A stretch of 64,000 nucleotides of DNA. It comes from Pseudomonas putida (GTDB lineage: Bacteria; Pseudomonadota; Gammaproteobacteria; Pseudomonadales; Pseudomonadaceae). The position numbers and the translations under genes were made by a program. Under the pieces are notes generated by a model. It was not told the origin of the DNA. It did not search any database and worked only from the letters and a program-made list of their open reading frames with translations. Positions 30,551 through 40,453 of the stretch are shown one piece after another; the first letter of the stretch is position 1; the number at the start of each line of letters is the position of its first letter. The stretch spans positions 124,001-188,000 of the forward strand of contig NZ_JANHLK010000006.1 of the NCBI RefSeq assembly GCF_028682635.1. Reading direction: 5' to 3'.

Positions 30551-31045
30551 TTACTCTGAATCCTTTGTTGTTTCGGTAGGGGGTACTTCGATTTCGTCGT
30601 CCGCGTACGGATCGCGATAGCCCAGTTCTGCAAGCAACGTTCGTTCCAGTGCTTCCATCTCTTCGGCTTCGTCATCTTCAATATGGTCGTAACCAAGCAG
30701 ATGCAAGCAGCCGTGGATCACCAGGTGCGCCCAGTGGGCCTTGAGTTCCTTGCCCTGCTCGGTGGCTTCGCGCTCGACCACCGCCACGCAGATCACCAGG
30801 TCACCCAGCAGCGGGATGTCGAGAAACTCGTCCGGTACATCGGCAGGGAACGACAGGACGTTGGTGGCGTAATCCTTGTGCCGCCAGGTGTTGTTCAGTT
30901 CGCGGCCTTCAGCTTCGTCGACCAGGCGAATGGTCATTTCCGAGTCTGCGGTGCGCTGGCGCAGGGCCAGTTCGCACCATTGGCGGAACTCGGCTTCGCT
31001 GGGGGCGGGCGCTTGGGTCGCGATTTGCAGGTCAAGCTCAAGCAT
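30551..31045 (-). CDS. ybeY: Endoribonuclease YbeY
   Basis: A 164-residue metal-dependent RNase for 16S rRNA 3' maturation and ribosome quality control. The zinc site is [15 protein letters not shown] (HxxxHxxxxxH); TNVLSFPAD and [12 protein letters not shown] are the other conserved parts. A C-terminal acidic tail ([17 protein letters not shown]) is extra. The start MLELDLQ at 31045 overlaps the ybeZ stop by 8 bases. Confidence 0.95.
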   Translation of the reverse strand: MLELDLQIATQAPAPSEAEFRQWCELALRQRTADSEMTIRLVDEAEGRELNNTWRHKDYATNVLSFPADVPDEFLDIPLLGDLVICVAVVEREATEQGKELKAHWAHLVIHGCLHLLGYDHIEDDEAEEMEALERTLLAELGYRDPYADDEIEVPPTETTKDSE

Positions 31046-32045
31046 CGCGTCGGCTGTCCCTGGCGGCGGCATCATCGGCCGCTTTGGTTTCGAAGCGCTC
31101 GTAGGCTTCGACAATCCGCTGCACCAATGGATGGCGCACAACGTCCTTGGGCTGGAAGTGGGTGAAGCTGATGCCCGGCACATCCTTCAAGACTTCGATC
31201 ACATGGTGCAGCCCGGACTTGGTGCCGCGAGGCAGGTCGACCTGGGTGATGTCACCGGTGATGACGGCCGTGGAGCCGAAGCCGATCCGGGTCAGGAACA
31301 TTTTCATCTGCTCGACCGTGGTGTTCTGGCTTTCGTCGAGGATGATGAAGCTGTTGTTCAGCGTCCGGCCACGCATGTAGGCCAGTGGCGCGACTTCGAT
31401 CACCTGGCGCTCGATCAGCTTGGCGACGTATTCGAAACCGAGCATTTCATACAGCGCGTCGTAGAGCGGGCGCAGGTATGGGTCGATTTTCTGCGACAGG
31501 TCGCCGGGCAGGAAGCCGAGTTTTTCACCCGCTTCGACCGCCGGGCGCACCAGCAGGATGCGGCGGATCTGCTCGCGTTCCAGCGCATCTACCGCACAGG
31601 CGACGGCCAGGTAGGTCTTGCCGGTACCGGCCGGGCCAATGCCGAAGTTGATGTCGTTACCGAGGATTTCCTTCACATAGCGCAATTGATTCAAGCCGCG
31701 AGGGCGAATCATGCCTTTCTTGGTGCGCAGGGCGACGGAGGCTTCGGCGGGCGAGTGGTTATCCAGCTCTTCGACGGCGGATTCCTGCAGGAACAGGTGC
31801 ACCAAGTCCGGTGACAGCTCGGTACCCTTGGTTTCCCGGTACAGGCGGCGCAGGAGATTTTCCGCGGAGGTGGTGTGTTTTGGCTCGCCGATCAGCTCGA
31901 ACTGGTTTCCGCGGTTGCGGATCTCGATGGTCAGGCGCTGTTCGATCAAGCGCAAATGCTCGTCGAATTGCCCGCACAGATTGGCGAAGCGGCGAGCCTC
32001 AAAGGGCTCGAGAATGAAACGATGTGGTTCGATGGGTGCGTTCAA
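31038..32045 (-). CDS. ybeZ: PhoH-like ATPase YbeZ
   Basis: A 335-residue P-loop protein: Walker [12 protein letters not shown] (about 138-148), Walker [12 protein letters not shown], and [23 protein letters not shown]. An N-terminal KH-like part precedes the core. It works with YbeY in RNA processing. The first codon is TTG at 32045 ([10 protein letters not shown]), with a poor ribosome site; no closer ATG exists. A C-terminal charged tail ([15 protein letters not shown]) overlaps ybeY. Confidence 0.93.
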   Translation of the reverse strand: MNAPIEPHRFILEPFEARRFANLCGQFDEHLRLIEQRLTIEIRNRGNQFELIGEPKHTTSAENLLRRLYRETKGTELSPDLVHLFLQESAVEELDNHSPAEASVALRTKKGMIRPRGLNQLRYVKEILGNDINFGIGPAGTGKTYLAVACAVDALEREQIRRILLVRPAVEAGEKLGFLPGDLSQKIDPYLRPLYDALYEMLGFEYVAKLIERQVIEVAPLAYMRGRTLNNSFIILDESQNTTVEQMKMFLTRIGFGSTAVITGDITQVDLPRGTKSGLHHVIEVLKDVPGISFTHFQPKDVVRHPLVQRIVEAYERFETKAADDAAARDSRRDA

Positions 32046-32155
32046 GGTCGTATTTAGCCGCCCTGGGGCAATTGGAATGATTCAAGGATAGCGCCAGTGG
32101 CGCGGGTGCGAAAGCTCTTATACAGACCAATCTGATTCCCGCGTGTGGCGCTGTA

Positions 32156-32248
32156 CCTGTGGGAGCGGGCTTGCTCGCGAATGCGGTCTGTCAGTGCCAT
32201 TAATGTCGACTGACGCGCCGTCTTCGCGAGCAAGCCCGCTCCCACAGG
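32156..32248. repeat. REP-type inverted repeat, family c
   Basis: Arms CCTGTGGGAGCGGGCTTGCT (from 32156) and AGCAAGCCCGCTCCCACAGG (to 32248), extended inward by CGCGAA/TTCGCG. The spacer contains GTCGACTGAC. Lies between ybeZ and miaB. Confidence 0.9.
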
Positions 32249-32259
32249 GATCTTCGGTG

Positions 32260-33588
32260 TTATTGAATCAGCGAGCCCCGCAGCGAGTGTGGCTGTGCGG
32301 CGTCGATGTGCACGTCCGCGAACTGGCCGATGAGGGTCGGATTGTCGCAGCGGAAGTTGACGATACGGTTATTCTCGGTTCGGCCTTGCAGCTCGCCGGG
32401 GTCTTTCTTGGAATAATCGGTTACAAGAATCCGCTGAATCGAACCGACCATCTGTCGGCTGATCTCGAAACCTTGCTGGTTCAGGCGATGTTGCAGGGCG
32501 TTGAGGCGCTCTTTCTTCAGCTCTTCCGGCGTCTCATCGGCCAGGTCGGCGGCGGGTGTACCCGGGCGCTGGCTGTAGACGAAGGAGTAGGAGAAGTCGA
32601 AGCCGACGTCCTGGATCAGCTTCATGGTCTGTTCGAAGTCTTTTTCAGTCTCGCCGGGGAAGCCGACGATGAAGTCCGAACTGATGCAGATTCCCGGCAC
32701 GGCGGCGCGTAGCTTGCGCAGTTTGGATTTGTATTCCAGCGCCGTGTGGTTGCGTTTCATCGCCGCGAGGATTCGGTCCGAGCCCGATTGCACCGGCAGG
32801 TGCAGGTGTTTCACCAGTTCCGGCACGTCGGCGTGGGCCTGGATCAGGCTGTCGGAGAATTCCAGCGGGTGCGAGGTGGTGTAGCGGATGCGGTCGATGC
32901 CATCGACCGCGGCGACCACGCGGATCAGTTCGGCCAGATCCGCCAGGCGACCGTCGTGGGTCTTGCCGCGATAGCCGTTGACGTTCTGCCCGAGCAGCGT
33001 CACTTCGCGTACGCCGTGTTCGGCCAGGTGAATGATTTCGGCAATCACGTCGTCGAACGGCCGGCTGACCTCTTCACCGCGGGTGTAGGGCACCACGCAG
33101 AACGTGCAGTATTTGCTGCAACCTTCCATCACCGACACGTAGGCGCTCGGGCCGTCGATGCGCGGCTCGGGCAAATGGTCGAATTTTTCGATTTCGGGGA
33201 ACGAGACGTCGACTTGCGGCAGCTTGCTGATGCGTGCGGCGTCGATCATTTCCGGCAGGCGGTGCAGGGTCTGCGGGCCGAACACCACGTCGACGTACGG
33301 CGCGCGATCGCGAATGGCGGCGCCTTCCTGGCTGGCCACGCAGCCACCGACGGCGATCACCATGTCCGGGTTGGCCAGCTTCAGTTCGCGCCAGCGGCCC
33401 AGCTGGGAATAGACGCGGTCCTGGGCGCGCTCGCGGATCGAGCAGGTGTTGAGCAGAATCACGTCGGCGTCTTCAGCGCGCGCGGTGACTTCCAGGGCCT
33501 GGTGTTCGCCCAGCAGATCGACCATGCGCGAGCTGTCGTACTCGTTCATCTGGCAACCGTGGGTTTCGATGTAAAGCTTCTTGGCCAT
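32260..33588 (-). CDS. miaB: tRNA-2-methylthio-N6-dimethylallyladenosine synthase
   Basis: A 442-residue methylthiotransferase acting on tRNA A37. The N-terminal domain has the three cluster Cys ([25 protein letters not shown]); the radical-SAM motif is CSKYCTFC; a TRAM domain closes the protein (about 378-440). The start [13 protein letters not shown] at 33588 is the conserved one; upstream in-frame starts add unrelated sequence. Single gene, divergent from the DUF1820 gene. Confidence 0.97.
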   Translation of the reverse strand: MAKKLYIETHGCQMNEYDSSRMVDLLGEHQALEVTARAEDADVILLNTCSIRERAQDRVYSQLGRWRELKLANPDMVIAVGGCVASQEGAAIRDRAPYVDVVFGPQTLHRLPEMIDAARISKLPQVDVSFPEIEKFDHLPEPRIDGPSAYVSVMEGCSKYCTFCVVPYTRGEEVSRPFDDVIAEIIHLAEHGVREVTLLGQNVNGYRGKTHDGRLADLAELIRVVAAVDGIDRIRYTTSHPLEFSDSLIQAHADVPELVKHLHLPVQSGSDRILAAMKRNHTALEYKSKLRKLRAAVPGICISSDFIVGFPGETEKDFEQTMKLIQDVGFDFSYSFVYSQRPGTPAADLADETPEELKKERLNALQHRLNQQGFEISRQMVGSIQRILVTDYSKKDPGELQGRTENNRIVNFRCDNPTLIGQFADVHIDAAQPHSLRGSLIQ

Positions 33589-33672
33589 GGACAGGGTCAT
33601 CACGTGATTCAAAGAACCGCGCATTATAGGGAACATGCACTCAGGTTCCTACCGCTGCGCGTCCGGCGGCTA

Positions 33673-33681
33673 TGCTATAGT
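33673..33681 (+). promoter_or_regulatory. Extended -10 promoter for the DUF1820 gene
   Basis: TGcTATAGT (TG-n-TATAGT) lies 40 bases before the ATG in the miaB/DUF1820 divergent gap. No good -35 is visible, which fits an extended -10 promoter. Confidence 0.45.
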
Positions 33682-33720
33682 TCGCGCCCTCATTTTTATC
33701 CCCGATGTGTTTCGCCTGCC

Positions 33721-34050
33721 ATGACCAAACGTGAAGCTCCAATCTACAAGGTGATTTTCCTCAATCAGGGCCAGGTGTTCGAAATGTACGCCAAGCAGAT
33801 CTATCAGAGCGATCTGTGGGGCTTCCTGGAAGTGGAAGAGTTCGTCTTTGGCGAGCGCACACAGGTAGTCGTCGACCCGAGCGAAGAGAAGCTCAAGGCC
33901 CAGTTCGAAGGGGTCGTGCGCAGTTTCGTGCCGATGCATTCGATCGTGCGCATCGACGAGGTCGAGCGCCTGGGCACACCGAAAATCAGCGAAGCCCGCG
34001 GCACGGTCGGCAATGTGATGCCGTTTCCGGTGCCGATGCCTGAGAAGTAA
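33721..34050 (+). CDS. DUF1820 family protein
   Basis: A 109-residue protein beginning MTKREAPIYKVIFLNQGQVFEMYAKQIYQSDLWGFLEVEEFVFGE, the DUF1820 pattern, and ending in a Pro/Met-rich tail NVMPFPVPMPEK. VVDPSEEKLKAQFEGV and RSFVPMHSIVRIDEVE follow the core. No signal or membrane segment; function unknown. It occurs widely in gammaproteobacteria. It stands alone, bounded downstream by a REP palindrome. Confidence 0.88.
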   Translation: MTKREAPIYKVIFLNQGQVFEMYAKQIYQSDLWGFLEVEEFVFGERTQVVVDPSEEKLKAQFEGVVRSFVPMHSIVRIDEVERLGTPKISEARGTVGNVMPFPVPMPEK

Positions 34051-34071
34051 GGCTCAAGACCGAGTCGCCTG

Positions 34072-34146
34072 CTTCGCGAGCAAGCCCGCTCCCACAATGG
34101 ATCTCCAGTGAAGAGATTGAATGTGGGAGCGGGCTTGCTCGCGAAG
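34072..34146. repeat. REP-type inverted repeat, family c
   Basis: Arms CTTCGCGAGCAAGCCCGCTC (from 34072) and GAGCGGGCTTGCTCGCGAAG (to 34146), with ACA/TGT extending the stem and a short spacer. Between convergent genes. Confidence 0.9.
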
Positions 34147-34170
34147 GGGCCAGACAGATCAATACAGAAA

Positions 34171-34725
34171 TCAGGGAAGCGGCGCGAACGGCGTACGCCC
34201 ATCGGCGCTCTGCAATTCCATCAGGTATTTACGGAAAATTTGCCCCAGCACCTGGGTGGCGACTTCCAGTTCCTGGCGGGGCATTTGTTCGGCGACTTCG
34301 TCGGCGGTGTCGAGCGCTTCTTCCGCGCCGTTGACCGCGGCCATCTTCAGCACGATATACGCCTGAATGTTATTGGCCGGTACGCCTTCGCCATGAAAGA
34401 ACATGGTGCCGAGTTTGAATTGGGCCTGGGCGTGGCCTTGCAGCGAGGCCTTTTCGAAGTAGCTCAAGGCTTTATTGAGATCGCGTGGCGCGTTTTTACC
34501 GTCGTAGTAGAACTCACCCAACTCGTATTGCGCTTGAGCATCCCCTTCATCCGACGCTTTCTGGCAGGCGGCAAGTGCCTGGGCCAGGTCTTGCGGCTGG
34601 GTATTGAGGGTGCAGCGACCCATCGCTGGGATTAACAACGAGTTACCGCCTGCTTGTGCGAGCGCGAGCAGGGGCTGAAGGAGCAACAGGCAGCCCAGTG
34701 AAAGGGCGCGGCCGGTGCGGTTCAT
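34171..34725 (-). CDS. Exported Sel1/TPR-repeat protein
   Basis: A 184-residue protein with a signal peptide (LSLGCLLLLQPLLALAQA; the Cys is inside the hydrophobic core rather than at a lipobox). Two Sel1-like repeats are visible (about 65-135): AQYELGEFYYDGKNAPRDLNKALSYFEKAS and AQFKLGTMFFHGEGVPANNIQAYIVLKMAA. Sel1 repeats bind other proteins. The C-terminus ends RTPFAPLP. It is a single gene upstream of hemL's terminator; partner unknown. Confidence 0.82.
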   Translation of the reverse strand: MNRTGRALSLGCLLLLQPLLALAQAGGNSLLIPAMGRCTLNTQPQDLAQALAACQKASDEGDAQAQYELGEFYYDGKNAPRDLNKALSYFEKASLQGHAQAQFKLGTMFFHGEGVPANNIQAYIVLKMAAVNGAEEALDTADEVAEQMPRQELEVATQVLGQIFRKYLMELQSADGRTPFAPLP

Positions 34726-34907
34726 GGGAATCGACTTACCTCTGAGGGGCGCGCGGACCCATCGAGGGGATCCAATAAGCGCGCATTATGAAATAAGCAG
34801 GGCCAACCTTACAAAGTCTTTACTCGTTTTTCTGCTGCGCGGGAAATATATCGCCCACTTTGTTCGGGATTATTAGCAGATGAGTAGGAAAAAGGGCAGG
34901 AGCGTAG

Positions 34908-34941
34908 GCAAAAGCTGACGCTGGTTATGGCCAGCGTCAGC
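34908..34941 (-). terminator. Intrinsic terminator after hemL
   Basis: GCTGACGCTGG (34914-34924) and CCAGCGTCAGC (34931-34941) form an 11-bp stem with a 6-base loop; TTTTGCC follows on the minus strand. It begins 10 bases after the hemL stop. Confidence 0.82.
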
Positions 34942-34950
34942 GCTACGGCG

Positions 34951-36234
34951 TTACTTCAGTGCAGCAAATGCGCGCTCGGCGGCATCCAGGGTCAGTTTCA
35001 ACTCGGCTTCGCCGTGGGCGATCGAGGTGAAGCCAGCTTCGAAAGCGCTTGGCGCCAGGTACACGCCACCTTCCAGCATCAGGTGGAAGAAGCGGCCGAA
35101 CAAGGCTGCGTCGCTGGCCATCACGTCATCGAAGGTCACGATGTCGTCGGCGCCACTGAAGTACAGGCCGAACATGCCGCCGGCCTGGGTGGTCACAAAG
35201 GGAATGCCTGCCGCATCGGCACGCACTTGCAAGCCGTCGAGCAGGCGAGTGGTGTAGTCGGTCAGTTCGTCGTGGAAGCCCGGGCGGCTGATCAGGCGCA
35301 AGGTGGTCAGGCCCGCCGCCATCGCCAGCGGGTTACCCGACAATGTACCGGCTTGATAGACCGGACCCAGCGGGGCGATGCGCGACATGATTTCGCGCTT
35401 GCCGCCGAAGCAACCCACCGGCATGCCGCCGCCGATGATCTTGCCGAAGGTGGTCAGGTCTGGTGTCACGCCGTAGTGAGCCTGGGCGCCGCCGAGGGCA
35501 ACACGGAAACCGGTCATCACTTCGTCGAAAATCAGCACCACGCCGTGCTTGTCGCACAGGGTCCGCAGGCCTTCGAGGAAGCCTGGGGCCGGTGGCACGC
35601 AGTTCATGTTGCCGGCGACCGGCTCGACGATGATGCACGCCACGTCCTGGCCGACTTCGGCGAGCATGGCTTCAACCGCATCGATGTCGTTGAACGGCAG
35701 GGTCAGGGTGTGTTTGGCGAACGCCGCCGGTACACCCGCCGAGCTCGGCACGCCTTGGGTCAGGGCGCCGGAGCCGGCCTTGACCAGCAGGCTGTCGGAG
35801 TGACCGTGGTAGCAGCCTTCGAACTTGATGATGCTGTCGCGACCGGTGAAACCACGGGCCAGGCGGATTGCGCTCATGGTCGCTTCGGTGCCGGAGCTGA
35901 CCATGCGCACCATTTCCATCGAGGGCACTAGCGAGCAGACCAGATCAGCCATCTGGGTTTCCATCTCGGTCGGTGCGCCATAGGACAAGCCGTGTTCAAG
36001 CTGCTTGCGCACGGCGTCCAGGACATCCGGGTGGCTGTGGCCGAGGATCATCGGGCCCCAGGAGCCGACGTAATCCACATAACGCTTGTCGTCTTCATCG
36101 GTGACGTAGGCGCCTTCGGCGTGCTTGAAGAACAACGGCGTGCCGCCAACGCTCTTGAACGCGCGAACCGGCGAGTTCACGCCACCGGGAATGTGTTTCT
36201 GGGCATTGGCAAACAGCGTTTCGGAACGGGACAT
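34951..36234 (-). CDS. hemL: Glutamate-1-semialdehyde 2,1-aminomutase
   Basis: A 427-residue PLP enzyme that makes 5-aminolevulinate in the C5 haem pathway. It starts [42 protein letters not shown] holds the phosphate-binding region, [12 protein letters not shown] the Asp, and [14 protein letters not shown] the PLP lysine. Length matches E. coli. It lies 16 bases after thiE on the same strand. Confidence 0.97.
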   Translation of the reverse strand: MSRSETLFANAQKHIPGGVNSPVRAFKSVGGTPLFFKHAEGAYVTDEDDKRYVDYVGSWGPMILGHSHPDVLDAVRKQLEHGLSYGAPTEMETQMADLVCSLVPSMEMVRMVSSGTEATMSAIRLARGFTGRDSIIKFEGCYHGHSDSLLVKAGSGALTQGVPSSAGVPAAFAKHTLTLPFNDIDAVEAMLAEVGQDVACIIVEPVAGNMNCVPPAPGFLEGLRTLCDKHGVVLIFDEVMTGFRVALGGAQAHYGVTPDLTTFGKIIGGGMPVGCFGGKREIMSRIAPLGPVYQAGTLSGNPLAMAAGLTTLRLISRPGFHDELTDYTTRLLDGLQVRADAAGIPFVTTQAGGMFGLYFSGADDIVTFDDVMASDAALFGRFFHLMLEGGVYLAPSAFEAGFTSIAHGEAELKLTLDAAERAFAALK

Positions 36235-36250
36235 GATCGGGCTCTCAAAA

Positions 36251-36874
36251 TCAGATTTTTAGTAGTTCGTTGAAGGCGCGGGCGCGGCGGGTCACTTCAG
36301 CCGTGCTCTGGGCGCCGAACAGGCCATGCACCACCGCCAGCAGATCGACGCCGTGGGCCACCAGCGGGGCGGCGTTGTCCAGGGTGATGCCGCCGATCGC
36401 GCAGATCGGCAGGTGCAACTGCTTGCGGGCCTGGTCGAGCAAGTCGAGGCTGCAGGTCGGTGCGCCGGGCTTGGTGGTGGAATTGAAGAAGCGGCCGAAG
36501 GCGACATAAGTGGCGCCCTCCCTGGCAGCTTGCTCGGCCAGTTCGAGTTGCGCGTGGCAAGTTGAGCCGATGATGGCTTTGGAGCCGAGCAGGGCGCGGG
36601 TCGGCGACAGCGGGCCATCGGTCTGGCCCAGATGCACTCCCACGTTCAGGCGTGCGGCGAGCTCGGCGTCGTCGTTGATGATCAATCGGGTCTTGTAGCG
36701 TTCGCACAGATCGCGCAGGGCCTCGGCCTCGCGCAGTCGACGGGCTTCATCGCTGCTCTTGTCGCGATACTGCAGCAGGGTGACGCCGCCTTCCAGCGCC
36801 GCCTCCACGTACGAAAGGAATTTACCGGCCAGCAACTGGCTGTCGGTAATGGCGTACAGGCCACGTAGTTTCAT
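36251..36874 (-). CDS. thiE: Thiamine-phosphate synthase
   Basis: A 207-residue TIM-barrel enzyme that joins HMP-PP to the thiazole phosphate. Motifs: [64 protein letters not shown] and [12 protein letters not shown]. It lies 18 bases downstream of thiD and before hemL: thiD-thiE-hemL on one strand. No TPP riboswitch sequence was seen upstream of thiD. Confidence 0.96.
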   Translation of the reverse strand: MKLRGLYAITDSQLLAGKFLSYVEAALEGGVTLLQYRDKSSDEARRLREAEALRDLCERYKTRLIINDDAELAARLNVGVHLGQTDGPLSPTRALLGSKAIIGSTCHAQLELAEQAAREGATYVAFGRFFNSTTKPGAPTCSLDLLDQARKQLHLPICAIGGITLDNAAPLVAHGVDLLAVVHGLFGAQSTAEVTRRARAFNELLKI

Positions 36875-36892
36875 CGAGCAGGCCTCATGGCG

Positions 36893-37690
36893 TTACGAAC
36901 AGAAGTCCAGAGGCAGGCGGCGTGGCACGAATTGGCCTTTGCCCAACTGCTCCGCATCGCGCAGGGTGCGCCATGTGTAGTTAAGTGCAGTCTGTACGGC
37001 GCTGGCGAGGTTTTCACCTTGGGCCAGACGGCCGGCAAGGGCACTGGCCAGGGTGCAACCCGAACCGTGATAACTGCCGGGCAGGCGTTGGCAGGTGTAG
37101 GTTTCGCGCAAGCCATCGCGGCTGTACAGGCGGTTGTGGATTTCGGTTTCGTCGCCATGGCCGCCGGTGATCAGCAGGTGTTTGACGAACGGCAGGAGTT
37201 TTTCAGCGCACTGGTCCGCGGTGCCTTCCGGCAGTTCGGCGAGGATCCGGGCTTCGGGAAGGTTGGGGGTGGCGATGATCGAGAGCGGCAGCAGGCGTTC
37301 GCGCATGGCGTAGCCGACTTCGTCCTTGCCCAGGCGACCGCCGCCGCCGGCACGCAGCACCGGGTCACAGACCACCGGCAAGTGCGGGTGCGCCGAGAGC
37401 AGTTCGACCACGGTGTCGACCATCTCCAGGGAACCGAGCATGCCGAGCTTGACGGCCGCGACTTCGGAATCGTTGAGCACGGCGTTGGCCTGGGCCAACA
37501 CCCACTCACGGTCGAGCACGCGGAAATCAGTGACATTGACAGTGTCTTGCACGGTCAGGGCGGTGACGGCCGGAGCCGCATGGCAACCCTGAGCGAGCAA
37601 GGCTTCGATATCTGCCTGCAAGCCGGCGCCACCACTTGGGTCGTGGCCGGAGAGACAGAGGACAACGGGGCGAGAGCTGTAGATATTCAT
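36893..37690 (-). CDS. thiD: Hydroxymethylpyrimidine (phosphate) kinase
   Basis: A 265-residue ribokinase-fold enzyme that phosphorylates HMP to HMP-PP. Conserved parts: VLCLSGHDPSGGAGLQADIE, TALTVQDT, KLGMLGS, VCDPVLRAGGG, TPNLPEA, LITGGHG and the GSGCTLASALA anion hole near residue 220. The start MNIYSSRPVV at 37690 is preferred to one 21 bases upstream. Divergent from ladS across a 304-base gap. Confidence 0.95.
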   Translation of the reverse strand: MNIYSSRPVVLCLSGHDPSGGAGLQADIEALLAQGCHAAPAVTALTVQDTVNVTDFRVLDREWVLAQANAVLNDSEVAAVKLGMLGSLEMVDTVVELLSAHPHLPVVCDPVLRAGGGGRLGKDEVGYAMRERLLPLSIIATPNLPEARILAELPEGTADQCAEKLLPFVKHLLITGGHGDETEIHNRLYSRDGLRETYTCQRLPGSYHGSGCTLASALAGRLAQGENLASAVQTALNYTWRTLRDAEQLGKGQFVPRRLPLDFCS

Positions 37691-37994
37691 GGTGCGCGAG
37701 CTTACCACCAAACATCTTTTTTCGGTGCGTGCGCATAACCGCAGACAGCTGCGCGACCTTCAAAAGATCGCAGCCTTCGGCAGCTCCTACATGGGGCGCG
37801 GGCTCTATCTCAATAATCTTCGCTGGAACGCCCGTGCTAGAGCCTTTGTAGGAAAAATTTTGGTAGTGCTCATTAGCCATCAACGGCTATGCTAGAGTGG
37901 ATCCAAACCAATAACAGGTATCACCGGTCTTACGTCTACTCAAAAGGAATGGGGGGCTTCCTGACAGGACCGGACAGGCCACGCTGGGGCATGA
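37691..37994. other. Gene-free thiD-ladS divergent region
   Basis: 304 bases without a gene. It holds one isolated family-a REP arm (37761-37790) with no partner arm, and a possible extended -10 for ladS (TGcTAGAGT, 37890-37898) about 100 bases before the start codon. I saw nothing else with confidence. Confidence 0.5.
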
Positions 37995-40379
37995 ATGCGC
38001 TATTTGCTGATGTTTGTGTTGTGTTTGCCCCTCTTGGCGAACGCCGTTGAGTTCAATGAACTCACCCAAAGCCTTCCCCTCGGGCGAACCCTGCAAGTGT
38101 TTGAAGATGTCGGTGGTCAGTTGACCGTCGCGGATGTCCGTGCGCAGGCCGCGGCCGGCAACTTCAAGGCGCATGATAAAGCCACCCTCAACGCCGGTTA
38201 CTCGCGTTCGGTGTTCTGGCTGAAAATCGATCTGCATTACCGCCCGACCAACCCGGCTGCGCAAAGGACCTGGCTGCTGGAATTGGCGTACCCACCGCTC
38301 GATCACCTCGACCTGTATCTGCCTGATGCAAGCGGAAACTATGAATTGGCCAGGCAAACCGGCGATGCCTTGCCGTTCGACAGTCGCGAAATCCGCCAGA
38401 ACAACTACCTGTTCACTGTGGATTTTACCCCTGACCAGGCGCAAACCCTGTACCTGCGCCTGCAAAGCCAGGGGTCGATCCAGGCGCCGGTCACGCTGTG
38501 GTCCAGCACGGCGTATCTCGAAGACCAGCCGGTGCGCCTCTATGTGCTGGGGCTTATCTACGGTGTACTGCTGGGGATGCTGGTCTACAACCTGTTCATC
38601 TACCTCAGCGTGCGCGATACCAGCTACCTCTACTACATCTTCTACATCGCCTCGTTCGGCTTGTATCAGCTGTCGGTGAACGGCGCCGCCGTGCAGTACT
38701 TCTGGCCAGACAATCCCTGGTGGGCCAACGCCTCGACGCCGTTTTTCATCGGTTGCGCCGGGTTGTTCGGCAGCCAGTTCGCCCGCAGCTTCCTGCAGAC
38801 CGCTACCCTCAGCCGCTGGATGGACCGCTTGCTGTTGGCGTTGGTGGCGTTCGGCGCGTTGGTAGTCGGGTTGTCCCTGATGACCAGCTACGCCCTGGCG
38901 TTGCGCCTGGCCACGACCCTGGCACTGACTTTCACGGTGGTGATCTTTGCCGCGGGGATTTTTGCCTGGCTGCGTGGCTTGCGGGTCGCGCGATATTTCA
39001 TCATTGCCTGGTCGGCGTTTCTGCTCGGCGGCATCATCAATACCTTGATGGTGCTGGGTTACCTGCCGAACGTGTTCCTGACCATGTACTCCAGCCAGAT
39101 TGGCTCGGCCATCGAAGTGGCGCTCCTGTCCATGGCCCTGGCCGACCGCATCAACGCCATGCGCGAGCAGCAGGCGCAAACCCTGCTCGAGGCGGGGCAA
39201 AAGCTTGAGGTGCTTAACCAGCAACTGGCGCACAGCAACAAGCTCAAGGACGAATTTCTCGCCACCCTGACCCACGAGTTGCGCACACCCATGAATGGCG
39301 TGATCGGGTCGCTGGAGCTGATGCAGACCGTCGAGATGGATCCTGAGCTGGAGCAATATCAGCAAACGGCCGCGGGGTCGGCGCGGGACATGATGCGTAT
39401 GGTCAATGGCATTCTCACCCTCACCGAGTTGCAGGCGGGCAAGCTCCAGGCGACCCCGTCCACCTTCAGTTTGCGCGCCGTGGTCGAGGCCTTGCGCGCA
39501 CAGTTCGACGGCAATGCCTCGAGCAAATCGCTGGACTTCAAGGTCGATGTGGCACCGGGTGTGCCGGATCGCCTGCACGGCGACAGCGCCAAGTTGGCGC
39601 AATGCCTGGAGTGCCTGCTGGATAACGCCATCAAGTTCACCCGGGTCGGCGGACTGGCGCTGCGGGTCACGGGGAAAACGCTCAACCCCGAGCGACTGGC
39701 GTTGTCCTTTGCGGTGATCGACACCGGTATCGGCTTCACCGACCTTGGGGAGGCGACGATGTATCAGCGCTTCTTCCAGCTCGACGGTTCGATGACGCGC
39801 GAGTACGGCGGGCTGGGTGTCGGCCTGGCCATCTGCCGACAATTAGTGGAGCTGCTTGGCGGGCGCCTGACACACCGCTCCGAGCCTGGGCGTGGCAGCC
39901 GGTTTCAGCTTGACGTCGAATTTGACCTGCCGGCACCGGAGCGGTCTGCCACGCCACTCGCGATGCGGCAGTTGGCACAAATGCGCCTGCCCCAGGATTG
40001 CAGCGTATTGCTGGTGGATGACAGCAACGTCAATCAGTTGGTGATGCGCGGTATGTTGCTCAAGCTCGGATTCCGTGTGCGCACGGCTGACAGCGGTCAC
40101 GCCGCGCTCGATTTGCTGCAGCGTGAAACGTTCGATGCGGTGCTGGTCGATTGTCAGTTGCAGTCTTTGGACGGCGTTTCCGTGTGCTGCGAGATCCGGG
40201 CAATGCCCGGTTGCGCGCAACTGCCGGTGTTCATGATCGCCCTGGGTACCGACCGGGAGCGCTGCCCGAGCGGCGCGCAGATCGACCATTTGAGCAAACC
40301 GGTGAAGTTCGAGGACTTGCAAGCCGCGCTTTATCGTCGAGTGCTCTGTACTGAACAGGGCGAAAGTGCCGACAGTTAG
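37995..40379 (+). CDS. ladS: LadS-type hybrid sensor histidine kinase
   Basis: A 794-residue inner-membrane protein. A signal sequence is followed by a periplasmic 7TMR-DISMED2 domain (about 25-165; SRSVFWLKIDL, PPLDHLDLYLPD), seven membrane helices (about 180-380), a coiled coil, HisKA with His427 (LTHELRTPMNGVIG), HATPase_c (CLLDNAIKFTR, DTGIGF, GGLGVGLAI) and a receiver domain (about 668-785) with Asp719 in VLVDCQLQSLDG. In P. aeruginosa LadS feeds the GacS/GacA-RsmYZ route toward biofilm and responds to calcium. Its length and its place beside thiD match that gene. The short start at 37995 sits 4 bases after an out-of-frame ATG. Confidence 0.9.
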   Translation: MRYLLMFVLCLPLLANAVEFNELTQSLPLGRTLQVFEDVGGQLTVADVRAQAAAGNFKAHDKATLNAGYSRSVFWLKIDLHYRPTNPAAQRTWLLELAYPPLDHLDLYLPDASGNYELARQTGDALPFDSREIRQNNYLFTVDFTPDQAQTLYLRLQSQGSIQAPVTLWSSTAYLEDQPVRLYVLGLIYGVLLGMLVYNLFIYLSVRDTSYLYYIFYIASFGLYQLSVNGAAVQYFWPDNPWWANASTPFFIGCAGLFGSQFARSFLQTATLSRWMDRLLLALVAFGALVVGLSLMTSYALALRLATTLALTFTVVIFAAGIFAWLRGLRVARYFIIAWSAFLLGGIINTLMVLGYLPNVFLTMYSSQIGSAIEVALLSMALADRINAMREQQAQTLLEAGQKLEVLNQQLAHSNKLKDEFLATLTHELRTPMNGVIGSLELMQTVEMDPELEQYQQTAAGSARDMMRMVNGILTLTELQAGKLQATPSTFSLRAVVEALRAQFDGNASSKSLDFKVDVAPGVPDRLHGDSAKLAQCLECLLDNAIKFTRVGGLALRVTGKTLNPERLALSFAVIDTGIGFTDLGEATMYQRFFQLDGSMTREYGGLGVGLAICRQLVELLGGRLTHRSEPGRGSRFQLDVEFDLPAPERSATPLAMRQLAQMRLPQDCSVLLVDDSNVNQLVMRGMLLKLGFRVRTADSGHAALDLLQRETFDAVLVDCQLQSLDGVSVCCEIRAMPGCAQLPVFMIALGTDRERCPSGAQIDHLSKPVKFEDLQAALYRRVLCTEQGESADS

Positions 40380-40453
40380 GCAGATATGACACTTTGTTCG
40401 GCCAAGGGGCGGTGCTTAACTGAAGTCCCTTGGCTGACCAAAGGAGCCCCGTC

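Noticed and set aside
36985..37170. Search for a TPP riboswitch near thiE/thiD
   Set aside because: No THI-box-like sequence was seen upstream of thiD; the region contains a REP half-arm instead.
37887..39842. A 651-codon minus-strand open frame opposite ladS
   Set aside because: Composition is Gln/His/Arg-rich shadow sequence; the opposite frame has all histidine-kinase motifs.
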